Below, in pieces: positions 44,256 to 55,131 of a stretch of 64,000 bases of DNA. The stretch spans positions 213,501-277,500 of the forward strand of contig JACEFZ010013526.1 of the NCBI GenBank assembly GCA_014155875.1, in the 5' to 3' direction. The notes under the pieces are model-generated. The model was not told the origin of the DNA, made no database searches, and saw nothing but the letters and a program-made list of their open reading frames with translations. Numbering within the stretch: the stretch's first letter is position 1; every line of letters starts with the position of its first letter. The DNA comes from Cepaea nemoralis. Its lineage: Eukaryota; Mollusca; Gastropoda; Stylommatophora; Helicidae. The translations under genes and the position numbers were made by a program.

Positions 44256-45433
44256 GTTCCATTTCCTTCTCCTCTTTCCCCCCTCCTCCTCTTAATCCCT
44301 CCTCCTCCCTCCTCCACCCTCCTATTCCTCCCTACTCCTCCTCCTTCCTCCTCCTCTCTCCGCCTATCTCTTCCTCCCTCCTCCTCCTCCCTCCTCCACT
44401 CTCTTCCTCCTCCCTCCTCCTCCCTCCTCCTCCCTCTTCCTCCTCCTCCCTCCTCCTACCTCCTCGCCCTCCTCCTTCCTCCTAATCACTCCTCTTCCTT
44501 CCTCCTTCGCCCTCCTCCTCCCTTCTCCTCTTCCTCCTCCCCCTCCTCCTCCCTCCTCCTTCTCATCCCTTCTCCTCCCTCCTCCTCCTGCTTCTTCCTC
44601 CCTCCTCCTCCTCCCTCCTCCCCCTCCTCCATCCTCCTCCTCCCCCTCCTCCATCCTCCTCCTCCCTCTCCTCCTCATCCCTCCTCCTCCCTTCTCCTCC
44701 TCCCTCCTCCTCCTCTCTCCTCCATCCCTCCTCCTCCCTCTACCTAATCCCTCCTCCCTCCTAATCCCTTCACATTCCTCCTCCTCCCTCTTCCTCCTCC
44801 TCCCTCCTCCTCCTCCCTCCTCCTCATCCCTCCTCCTCCCTCCTCCTCATCCCTCCTCCTCCCTCCTCCTCATCCCTCCTCCTTCCCTCCTCCTCTCTCC
44901 TCCTCCTCTCTCCTCCTCCCTTCTCCTCCTCCTCCCTCTACCTCCTCCCTCCTCCCTCCTCCTCCCTTCACATTCCTCCTCCTCCCTTTTCCTTCTCCTC
45001 CCTCCTCATCCTCCCTCCTCTTCCCCCTCCTCCTCCCCCTTCTTCTCTTCCCTCCTCCTCCGCCCCTCCTTCTCCTCCCTCCTCCTTCTCCCTCCTCCTT
45101 CTCCCTCTTCCTCCCTCTTCCTTCTCCCTCCACCTCCTCCCTCCTTCTACTCTCTCCTCCTCTTCCCTCCTCCTCCCTCCCTCCTCCTCCTCCCTCCCCT
45201 CCCTCCTCCTCCTTCCTCCTCCCTCCTCCTCCTGCGTTCTCCTCCTCCCTCCTTCTCCCTTCTCCTCCCTCTTCCTCCTCCCTCCTTCTCCCCCTCCTCC
45301 TCCACCCTACTCCTCCCTCCTCCTCCTAATCCCTCCTCCTCCCTCCTATTCCTCCCTATTCCTCCTGTCTCCTCCTCCCTCCTCCTACCTCCTCTTCCCT
45401 CCTCCACCTCCCTCTTCCTCCTCCCTCCTCCAT
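44256..45433. repeat. Polypyrimidine (CCT/TCC)n tract, 1.2 kb
   Basis: Almost pure C+T on the + strand. It ends CTCCTCCATTTACCCAAGAC, where the similar but shorter tract in the body of the inverted-repeat element ends CTGCTCCATTTACCCAAGTT (46650-46670). It is therefore probably an expanded relic of a third copy of that element. Such a tract can form triplex (H-DNA) structures. Encoded Ser/Pro/Leu or Arg/Glu/Gly frames are artefacts. Confidence 0.92.
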
Positions 45434-45551
45434 TTACCCAAGACAGACAGACAGACAGATAGTCGGGAACGGGATCTTATATGACTACTTATATGATTTA
45501 AATGAGATGCTCTCCACCATGGGCTGGGCCGGGTCAGACAGACAGACAGAC

Positions 45552-45585
<34 letters not shown>

Positions 45586-45904
45586 TCGGGAACGGGAACT
45601 TATATGACTACTTATATGAATTAAATGAGATGCTCCCCACCAGGAGTTGGGCGATGCCGGGCCGGGTCAGACAGACAGACAGATAGATAGTCGGGAACGG
45701 GAACTTATATGACTACTTATATGAATTAAATGAGATGCTCCCCATCAGGGTCTGGGCGAAGCCGGGCCGGGTCAGACAGACAGACAGACAGATAGACAGA
45801 CAGACAGATATTGTCGGTAACGGGAACGAGAACTTATATGACTACTTATATGAATTAAATGAGATGCTCCCCACCAGGGTCTGGGCGAAGCCGGGCCGGG
45901 TCAG
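45434..45904 (+). repeat. Four ~110-bp units with (GACA)n spacers
   Basis: Each unit reads GTCGGGAACGGGAACTTATA...TGAATTAAATGAGATGCTCC..., then GGCGAAGCCGGGCCGGGTCA and a GACA/GATA run. The same units form the outer part of both arms at 37441-37910 and 46780-47494. Confidence 0.88.
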
Positions 45905-46776
45905 CTATATATAAAAGGCGATCTCCGTCTGTCTGTCTGTCTGTATGTCCCTATGTCCTTTATGCGCTCGCGAACGGCCAATCCGATTGAGATGAAATTT
46001 TCTACACGTCTTCCTTTCATTCCAGCGCAGCCCACTGTCATATTTTTTTAGTGTGAAATCGGCTGCTTACCCAATATTATTTCATTTTTCATTTTTCATT
46101 ATAATTTCATATATCTCAGGGGACTTAACTCTGTAAAAGTTATTTCAAGGGGCATAACTTTTCTGTATAACTTATAGTCATATTGTGGCATCGTTTTCAA
46201 AGATTTATAAACTCTTTGTCCATAGTTATATACCGGCATATGAGTTATAATAAATAATGATACAATCTGTAAGGCATTTTCAAAGTTTTCATAAAAATAA
46301 TGCATAATGCATAACATTGTAACTCATCTTTTTTTGCTTAAAGAATAAATAAATAATAGTTACCTTATCTCTATCAAGTTTGAAGATTTTATATTTCTTT
46401 ACACTGTCGCCAACTCTAAGAAGACATGGAACAACTTCAGCCATTATTAAATCTACAGGCATATGCGTTATATTCCTCCTCCTCCTCCTCTCCCCTCCTC
46501 CACCTCCTACCCTCTTCCTCTTCTCCTCCCCCTCCTCCCTCTCCCTCCTCCATCCTCCTCTTCTCTCTTTCTCCTCCTCCTCCCTCCTCCTCCCTCTTCC
46601 TCCTCCCAGCTCCTACTCCTCCTTTTTCTTCTTCTTCTGCTGCTGCTGCCGCTGCTCCATTTACCCAAGTTAATTGTTGGGGAAGATGTAAAGATCTTTC
46701 AAGTGCTCTTTCTAATGCTTTTTGTAAGTTGGTCTTCGTTTATCTAAGGTTGTTCTAACTGCAACCAATAAATGAT

Positions 46777-46826
<50 letters not shown>

Positions 46827-47045
46827 GTCGGGAACGGGAACTTATATGACTACTCATATGAATTAAATGAGATGCTCCCCATCAGGGGCTGGGCGAAGCC
46901 GGGCCGGATCAGACAGATAGACAGACAGATAGACAGACAGACAGACAGATAGATAGTCGGGAACGGGAACGTGAGCTTATATGACTACTTATATGAATTA
47001 AATGAGATGCTCCACACCAGGAGCTGGGCGATGCCGGGCCGGGTC

Positions 47046-47112
<67 letters not shown>

Positions 47113-47204
47113 TAGTCGGTAACGGGAACGGGAACTTATATGACTACTTATATGAATTAAATGAGATGCTCCCCACCAAGGACTGGGCGAAGCCGGGCCG
47201 GGTC

Positions 47205-47251
<47 letters not shown>

Positions 47252-47343
47252 TAGTCGGTAACGGGAACGGGAACTTATATGACTACTTATATGAATTAAA
47301 TGAGATGCTCCCCACCAAGGACTGGGCGATGCCGGGCCGGGTC

Positions 47344-47400
<57 letters not shown>

Positions 47401-47494
47401 GTCGGTAACGGGAACGGGAACTTATATGACTACTTATATGAATTAAATGAGATGCTCCCCACCAAGGTCTGGGCGAAGCCGAGCCGGGTCAGCT
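45905..47494 (+). mobile_element. Right arm of the ~10-kb inverted repeat
   Basis: It begins TATATATAAAAGGCGATCTC at about 45908. The body (to 46775) matches the inverted left arm almost base for base, including the CTC-rich tract. It ends with five to six (GACA)n-linked units and GGGTCAGCTAGT at 47494. No transposase, Rep or helicase is present. Confidence 0.6.
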
Positions 47495-47911
47495 AGTGTT
47501 ATATAAAAAACAGTATATTTTCTAAGACATGATACCAACGTGCCACTTAATATTAACTAGACATCAACCATATGAATTTCAAACATAATCGTATATTTAG
47601 TAGGATAAAAACAATTTCATAATAAAATGTGTTAAAGACGTTAGACAGCCAAAGAATTTCAAAGTAATGGGTCAATAAATTATGAAATATTAAGGAGTAT
47701 GTCTCTTCCATGGAAAGATCAATTCACTCCCTGTCGCATTTCCTGCGAGCCATCTACAAGCTAGACAATCTTGTGACTCTATTGTAGTCTGTGATTTTGC
47801 GGGAATAACGTTTGTGGGTATGCTGGATTGGTTTCGCCATCTTAACATTGCTAATTAGTTAGATATGTGCGTTATACAAGTACACCAGGGATAGTAAGTA
47901 AGTCGAGAAAG
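47495..47911. other. Non-coding interval in P450 intron 1
   Basis: AT-rich sequence with no recognised feature. Confidence 0.4.
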
Positions 47912-47957
47912 TTGCACGTATGGGAATGTCCCGGGTGCTGTGATGTCGGTTCTTGAC
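47912..47957 (+). mobile_element. Scrap of the RNase H LINE 3' end
   Basis: ATGGGAATGTCCCGGGTGCT followed by GTGATGTCGGTTC matches the last codons of the RNase H LINE at about 31418-31454 with two changes. Only about 45 bp are present. They lie directly before the 60-bp tandem array. Confidence 0.7.
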
Positions 47958-48430
47958 TCCACTCAACCCAGACAGTAACTACTAAATTAGTAATGGTAGT
48001 TGTTACATTCGGTTCTGGATACAACTCAACCCAGACAGTAACTATTACATTAGTAATGGTAGTTGTTACATTCGATTCTGGATACAACTCAACCCAGACA
48101 GTAACTATTACATTAGTAATGGTAGTTGTTACATTCGGTTCTGGATACAACTCAACCCAGACAGTAACTATTACATTAGTAATGCTAGATGTTACATTAG
48201 GTTCTGGACTCAACTCAACCCAGACAGTAACTATTACATTAGTAATGGTAGTTGTTACATTCGGTTCTGGATACAACTCAACCCAGACAGTAACTATTAC
48301 ATTAGTAATGGTAGTTGATACATTCGGTTCTGGATACAACTCAACTCAGACAGTAACTATTACAATAGTAATCGTAGTTGTTACATTTGGTTCTTTATTC
48401 AACTCAACTCACACAGTAACTATTACATAA
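47958..48430. repeat. 60-bp minisatellite, ~7.8 copies
   Basis: The unit ACTCAACCCAGACAGTAACT...ATTAGTAATGGTAGTTGTTACATTCGGTTCTG(G) recurs every 60 bp with a few substitutions. As 60 is divisible by 3, both strands stay open (145 codons +, 155 codons -). Composition and position next to a LINE scrap argue for a minisatellite rather than a coding exon. Confidence 0.93.
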
Positions 48431-48736
48431 ATAATGCTAGTTGTTACATTAATTAGTGTTGCAATCGTAACGGCTTCAGTGCCGAAGGATAATATATCGC
48501 CACATATGACCATGCATTTGGGCAAAAGAACAATATATCGCCATACTAGGGTCATAGCGTTATTCATTTTGTTTCGTGGTATCTTCCACAATGTCAACGC
48601 TCAGTGAACGGAAATGTACATTACGTTTTATTTTATTGAGTGCCATGTTTGGTCCACATCTACTTGTTCTTTGGTACTGAATCAGTTAACCATCAATATT
48701 ATTAAAATATTCATATTCCTGACGTTCCCTTCACAG
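48431..48736. other. Intron 1 sequence before P450 exon 2
   Basis: AT-rich; it ends in the 3' splice site TTCCCTTCACAG. No other feature seen. Confidence 0.5.
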
Positions 48737-48851
48737 CCTGTACATGGGGAAAAATCTGCTGGTTGTACTCAACGGCAACGAACTGATTAAGGAAGCCCTG
48801 GTCAAGAAAGCAGATGCCACGTCTGACAGGCCGCCATTTTACGCTGATAGG
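48737..48851 (+). CDS. P450 exon 2: beta-1 region and B helix
   Basis: With the two bases from exon 1 it reads S-LYMGKNLLVVLNGNELIKEA, then LVKKADATSDRPPFYADR, the conserved CYP2 segment after the hinge. The exon is 115 nt, with acceptor CTTCACAG|CCTG and donor AGG|GTGAAT. Together exons 1 and 2 make exactly 102 codons, so exon 3 enters in phase 0. This exon is too short for an ORF search and was found from its protein match and splice sites. No defects are seen. Confidence 0.9.
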
Positions 48852-48905
48852 GTGAATTTACTTTCCATTCTCTACATAGCAATATTGTGAATATAGTAAT
48901 GACTA

Positions 48906-49190
48906 ATGACCAAGTCCTACAAGAAAGAAATTAAAATTGTACACTGATTAGAGCAATTAGACGTGTCAACATTGTTTAGGTCACGATATGAGAAGAAATA
49001 AATGAGAGAACTTGATTACAACTGGCAAGATTGAGGGGAAGAGAACAAAGGGAAGGCAGAGAAGTAAATACACGGAAGACTTGACCACGTGGTATGGTCG
49101 AGACGACTCTGGTGATTGAGTGAGATAGCGAATCATGACCGCCCACGTTTATCGGCAATGGCACATGTTGAAGATGATGAAGTAATGATA
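48906..49190 (+). pseudogene. 5'-truncated RTE family A copy
   Basis: It matches about 4488-4771 of the intact copy (CAAGTCCTaCAAGAAA... to ...CATGACCGCCCACGtTTATCGGCAaTGGCACATG) with several indels. It ends in TTGAAGATGATGAAG. Confidence 0.85.
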
Positions 49191-49199
49191 TAAAAAGTC

Positions 49200-49600
49200 C
49201 GAGGGGAGCAGTGGTAGCACAATGCCGCTTGCCCGCCGGTCTGATGACCATGTGTTTAAAAACAGTCTAAACCCCAAGAGGATCGATTTCATTGCACCAG
49301 GTTTTATCCAGTATGTCTCGATCTGTTTCCGCAGGGTGGTCTGCCGAAAGCGTCGCACAAATCATTAACTCCGTAGGTCCAGCGACGACCCTTAGAAAAA
49401 TTGCAGTCGTGAACCGAACGACGAACGTCGGAATCGAACCCTCAACCTTCGGAGCTCGAGGCAGGCGCTAACCGATTCAGCACGGAGATTTCCGTGATCG
49501 TGTCTTCGAATTGCCCTCGAGTCGGGGATTTGTTCATTGACCTTTCACGTTTTACGCTCAGCAGTTTGCCATTGCTTTCTGAATGACCAGCACCCCTACC
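49200..49600. mobile_element. Composite of tRNA-headed SINE-like pieces
   Basis: 49205-49260 has an A-box-like GAGCAGTGGTAGCACAATGC. On the minus strand, 49420-49490 has GGCTAGCGCCTGCC-like and GGGTTCGATTCC elements facing the other way. 49550-49600 is a scrap of SINE family B (CAGCAGTTTGCCATTGCTTT). Limits and number of elements are uncertain. Confidence 0.5.
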
Positions 49601-49975
49601 TCCTACCTGTGTATGGGAACCAAGAGTGAACTCCCAGGTTACCTCAGCCAAAAGTTGCGTGCCATGAACTTTCATGGGATGTAAAATTGCCGGGACTGAT
49701 ATTTCCTACACCATCCGTTGAGTAGCGATTGACTTCAAATATGCTGTGAAACCATACACCAACTACCACCCATTGCGTGAACGGTCATTTACCAGACATA
49801 GACTCAGGGAGGATTGCTAAGACACAAATTGTCCGAGATCGATTAAGCCAATAGTGACAATATCTGGTTCATGACCCATACCAAAATAGATGATGATCGC
49901 CGATGAAGACAAAGGTGGCAAACATCACTTCCGATTCCTGCTTTTAAACAAGTATTAATTACAGTAGTAGTTGTT

Positions 49976-50602
49976 AGGGTTATATGGAAATATTGTATAT
50001 GGCCAAAAGATTGGAAGAGAACTATCTTCATTCCAATACCAAAAAATAACAACCTGAAATTATGCACCAACTATAGAACTGTTACCCTGATCAGTCATGC
50101 AAGTAAAATTCTACTTAAAATCATAATTGGAAGACTTCGTAAGCAAATGGAAGAAGAGATTAACGTGGTTCAAGCTGGATTTAGAAAAGGAAGAGGAACA
50201 AGAGATCACAAACTCAACATGCGTTTAATAATAGAGAAGTGCAGAGAAGTTAATGTAAACCTACGCTCATGTTTTGTGGATTATTCAAAGGCATTTGACT
50301 GTGTACAACATCAGAAACTTTGGGAAATCATGAGGACTTTGGGCTTTCAGTCACATGTAGTACAACTCATAAAAATACTTTATCTAGACCAACAAGCAGC
50401 GGTTAGAATAGATGGCGAAACATCAGATTGGGTTGACATCAAGAAAGGAGTCCGTCATGGCTGTGTGCTGTCACCCTATTTGTTTAACATGTATGCCGAA
50501 AATATAATTAGAAATGTCAGAGATGATATAACCATGGAGTACTATGCTGCCCTAAATATCGGTGGTCATAAAATACCAGAGATATGCTGATGATACAGTA
50601 TT
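49976..50602 (+). pseudogene. RTE-like LINE (family C), RT 5' part, host of nested insertions
   Basis: The frame includes IFIPIPKNNNLKLC, NYRTVTLISHASKILLKIII, VQAGFRKGRGTRDH, FVDYSKAFDCVQHQKLWEIM and GVRHGCVLSPYLFNMYAENI, with one frameshift near 50575. The catalytic RYADDTV is at 50582-50602. It is interrupted exactly there by the FADD LINE. The remainder of the gene resumes at 58562. Confidence 0.9.
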
Positions 50603-53600
50603 CTGCGGCAGGTCTTAGTCAGATATGACTGAGCTACCGTATAACAGTAGGCGGTACTACCTGCTTTCTGCTAGCGCCGAACGTTGGGCGGCGCTTACCA
50701 AACCCGACACCCCACATTGTGCCAACGGCTTCGGGCGGAAGAGCGCAATTGGGAGGGTACAAGCCTTACCCTGGTGCGAGAAAATGCAACCTAAAGACAA
50801 AATGTCATGGCAGGATAGACCAGGCCCTAAGCCTTGGTTGCCGGCTAGTCTAGGATCGAAGCTCCGACAGGCGGACAGTTAGAGCATTGCTTTGCTGATC
50901 CGGCAGCATCTGCAGCTTGCCTTGTTCCAGATGTAGAGATGTTACCTTTCCTCTGGAGTGAACTAGGCAGGCCGAGAGAGGGATCATGCTGCATGGGCAA
51001 CACATGATCTCTATATTTTAGCCTAGGCTTTGTGCTATGGAGAGGCAATAACTCCATCCCTGGTCTTAACCGGTCTCGGAATCAAAGCGAGAGGCAACTG
51101 TTACGGGTTATAAATCCCTGTCAATTGGCGTAGACATGGGGCGCCACGCGTTGCCTCTGACGGTGGGAGACACCTACAGGTGTCACTGATCAGCTACCGC
51201 CCGCCTCAAGCTGGGCAGCCCCCGGCCAATTGGGTGCTGATCCGCCACAGCCTGCCTGCTTCAATGGGTGCTTGGGGCTAGGACAAAATCTGAATCGCAG
51301 GCTGTAAAACCAATGCACCAGGTACTAATAAAAAGAAAAATAGAAACCTCAAGCTACGGCTTGCAACCTGGAACGTGAGAACCATGTGTCCAGGATTTTC
51401 CACTGACTTGACCAATATTGACGATGTGAGAAAAACGGCTGTGATTGATGCCGAACTCAATCGTCTTAACATTGATATTGCTGGCCTGCAGGAGACTCGC
51501 CTCGCTGAGGAAGGGTCACTCAGGGAAAACAATTACACCTTTTTTTGGAAGGGTAGAGGGCAGGCAGAAAAAAGGCAACACGGTGTGGGCTTTGCAGTGA
51601 AGAATTCGCTACTGGGAATGATTGAAATTCCAGCAGGAGGAAATGAAAGACTATTATCCCTGCGCTTGGCAACCTCTTGTGGTTTTGCCACCATTATTAC
51701 TGCATATGCACCGACACTCGATTCCTCTGATGATGTGAAGGATTCGTTCTATGAGGAGTTAGACTCCGTGATCAAGGCAGTTCCAAAATCTGACTACATT
51801 TATATGCTCGGTGATTTCAATGCTCGTGTGGGCAAGGACTCGAGTTCATGGCCAGTGTGCCTTGGAAAATACAACATCGGTCGCATGAATGAAAATGGGC
51901 AAAGGCTGCTGGAGCATTGCACCAGAAATGACCTATGTATTACAAACTCCTTTTTTAAAACAAAAGAGCTGCATAAGGTCACATGGAAACATCCAAGATC
52001 CGGCCATTGGCACCAGCTGGACTTCATCATCACACGGAGACAACATCTGAACCATATATCATTGACTCGAAGTTACCACAGTGCTGACTGTGATACGGAT
52101 CATTCTTTGGTTGTTGCAAGGGTTAGACTGAGACCAAAGAGAATCTACACAGCTAAACACAAATCTAGCCCCAGGATTAATATTATTAACACTCACGATC
52201 CTGAAAAGTGCTTTCAGTTTCAACAGCAACTTGAAGACGCTTTCACTGATACACCAGAAAATTGTACAGTAAATGAAAAGTGGGGTCAACTTAAGGAAAC
52301 TCTTTATAAAACTGCCGTAGGGGTTTACGGCACTGTGGATCATAAGAGGCAGGACTGGTTTGCGGCAAACAGCCAGACTCTGCAGCCCTTGATTGATAAG
52401 AAGAAGATAGCTCTCTTAAGAAACAAGGAAAGACCAACGCGTAACACTCTGAGTGAGCTAAAGCAAGCTAGGAAGGATGTGCAAAAGGCTGCCAGGCAGT
52501 GTGCAAATGATTATTGGATCAAGTTATGTGAGTCCATTCAAATCGCAAGTGATAAGGGAAACATCAGAAGCATGTATGAAGGAATAAAGAAAGCCTGTGG
52601 TCCAGTGATCAAAAGAAGTGCACCATTGAAAACCTTGACTGGAGAAATCATAACTGATAAGAAACAGCAGATGGACAGATGGGTAGAGCACTATTTGGAG
52701 CTTTACTCAAGTGAGACCAAACTAGCGGATGATGCCCTCAACGCCATAGAGGCTCTACCAACTCTTGACCACCTGGACACACTTCCCACCATAACAGAAG
52801 TTAAGTGTGCTATAAATGAACTTGCATCTGGCAAGGCTCCAGGTAAGGATGGGATTCCAATAGAGGTTATCAGGAGTGGGCAAGACACACTCACTCTACA
52901 GATCCACCAGCTAATAGAGCTATGCTGGCGAGAAGGACAAGTCCCACAGGATTTCAAAGATTCAAGCATCATAACACTGTACAAGAACAAGGGCGATCGG
53001 AGCGACTGCAACAACTATAGGGGTATCTCACTTCTGTGTATTGTTGGAAAAGTATTTAACAGAATTGTTCTTCGCAGACTTCAAGTCCTAGGAGATCAAG
53101 TCTACACCGAATCACGGTGTGGCTTTCGACAGACTACCATTGATATAATATTCTCATTGCGACAAATGCAAGAAAAATGCCGTGAACAGAATCAACCACT
53201 GTTTATTGCCTTCATCGACCTCACAAAGGCATTTGATTTGGTCAGTCGTGAGGGTCTGTTCAAGGCACTAAAGAAGATTGGCTGCCCACCAACTCTTCTG
53301 TCCATTATGGAATCGTTCCACACAGGCATGAAGGGTGTAATCAAGTTTGATGGCGCAACTTCTTAAGAGTTTGAAATCAAGAGTGGAGTTAAGCAAGGTT
53401 GTGTACTAGCTCCCACCCTCTTTGGAATATACTTTTCACTTCTACTGAAATATGCCTTTCGTGATCAGGATGGTGGTATATACATTCACTCACGCTCAGA
53501 TGGCGGCCTCTACAATGCTCAGAGATTGAAGGCCAAGACCAAAATTAGGAGGGTACTGATCAGAGAGTTGCTTTTTGCAGATGATGCTGCAGTTACGACC

Positions 53601-54558
53601 CACTCTGAGGAAGAATTGCAATGTCTACTATCTGCATTCTCCAATGCTTGTTCTGAATTTGGTTTAACAATTAGCAAAAAGAAGACACAGATTATGTCAC
53701 AAGGTGCACATGGGGTACCATCAATCTTTATTGACGACGCCGAACTAGAGATGGTAGACCATTTTACATATCTAGGATCAGTGGTAAATAGCAAATTATC
53801 CCTAGATCAGGAAATCAACATCCGGATTGGTAAGGCAGCAACAACAATGAACAGGTTAAGAAAAAGAGTCTGGGAGAACAGGAAGCTTACTGCCAAAACA
53901 AAAGTCCTTGTCTATCAAGCCTGTGTCCTTAGTACTCTTCTTTATGGCAGTGAAACCTGGACAACTTACTCACACCAAGAGAAACGTTTAAACAGCTTTC
54001 ATATGCGGTGTCTGCGAAGAATTCTTGGTATTAAGTGGCAAGACAAAATCACAAATACTGAAGTATTGGAAAGATCAGGTTGTGTGACGGTTTATTCCAT
54101 GCTCAGTCTTCGTAGACTTAGATGGATAGGACATCTTAGGAGGATGGATGATGGTAGAATACCAAAGGACATCTTTTTTGGTGAATTACAGATGGGTAAG
54201 AGATCTCAGGGTCGGCCTCTACTACGATACAAAGATGTGTGTAAGCGGGACATGACTGATACAGGCATTGATAATGCACAGTGGGAGCAAGTAGCCGCTG
54301 AACGTGTTGCATAGAGGGCAAACATCAGAAATGGAATAAAGACAAAGGAGAAAATTATTGTAGATAAGTCACACACCGAGCGTGTGAGACGTAAGATGGT
54401 GCATGATGGTGGAAATGACCACGTGTTCACATGCACCCACTGTGAACGAACATTTACAGCGCGAATTGGCCTTATCAGTCAAATTCGCTACCGCCATAGG
54501 TAAAAGTTATGCATTTTTAAAGCACAAACTATCGTCTGTCAGGACGGCAAGGTGCCAA
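50603..54558 (+). mobile_element. Full-length FADD-type LINE, plus strand
   Basis: It is flanked by the 15-bp duplication TGATGATACAGTATT (50588-50602 and 54559-54573). Length is 3956 bp: leader 50603 to about 51290, ORF to 54503, short 3' end closing GGCAAGGTGCCAA. The 5' end starts CTGCGGCAGGTCTTAGTCAG. It is nearly identical to the minus-strand copy at 9800-13959, so both are young. Confidence 0.95.
51290..54503 (+). pseudogene. FADD LINE endonuclease/RT, one frame, two stops
   Basis: One reading frame runs through the whole gene, broken only by TAA at 53364-53366 (GAA in the other copy) and TAG at 54312-54314 (a Trp codon in the other copy). Endonuclease motifs: ATWNVRTM, QETRLAEE, GDFNARVG, DTDHSLV. 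RT motifs: SGKAPGKDGIP, FIDLTKAFDLV, GVKQGCVLAPTLFGIYF, LFADDAAV. The C-terminus has CTHCERTFTA, then RIGLISQIRYRH, so the first zinc-ligand His of the finger is changed. Initiation upstream of TWNVRT is unclear: the frame opens at about 51290 but has no ATG before 51375. Confidence 0.92.
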
Positions 54559-55131
54559 TGATGATACAGTATTACTGTCAACGTGTCATAAATAGGCATA
54601 GGGAAACTTGGGTTCAGACAGGTAGAATAGTGCGAGCACAGATACGACAGAACTCTAAGTTCGATTATTGTCGGTATACTTTATTACAATATCTGTCATC
54701 TGGCGAAGTAATCTTCTCGCACATTTGGTTATAGTATTACATACAAATTCATTATGCAAAGCATTCAAATACTATACACAACATTTCAAACTAGGTCTAT
54801 CGTTAATATCTTAAGGATCTAAGTAAGTTCTGTCCCTATGTCTCCCTCTAGAAGCTACACCATCTCCCGTCAATGTCCAGTGGCCGTCTGCCCTCTACTC
54901 TCGTGAGTGTGGACACGGTGTGCTTGCCTCTTCGTGCAGTTTCGTGGGGTTTCACCCTTCACGCTTCTGCCGGGTTGTGGCTGGGCGTACTGCGTAGTTT
55001 GACCTATGACTCGAATGTTCGAGTCTCTTCTATTCTCTCCCCTATTCATCCCCTGTTTACTATGTTCCTTCTCTCTCTCTAATCTCTCTATTGCGTCCCT
55101 TATCTACTTAGAGATAAGTGAGACCTTGACA

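Noticed and set aside
44256..45433. Open frames rich in Ser/Pro/Leu (+) and Arg/Glu/Gly (-)
   Set aside because: Products of a CCT/TCC tract, with no start context, domain or codon signal.
46971..47496. Repeated peptide with NLYDYLYELNEML and TDRQTDRQ
   Set aside because: Comes from the (GACA)n-linked terminal units of a non-coding element; the frame is not kept in the other copies.
47993..48430. 145-codon frame of 20-residue repeats (VVVTFGSGYNSTQTVTITLV)
   Set aside because: A 60-bp minisatellite leaves both strands open automatically. There are no splice sites, and it adjoins a LINE scrap.
54576..55131. Independent promoter/gene at this repeat
   Set aside because: It is the left LTR of the gypsy element; the identical segment at 57946-58561 and the ATTAC duplication explain it.
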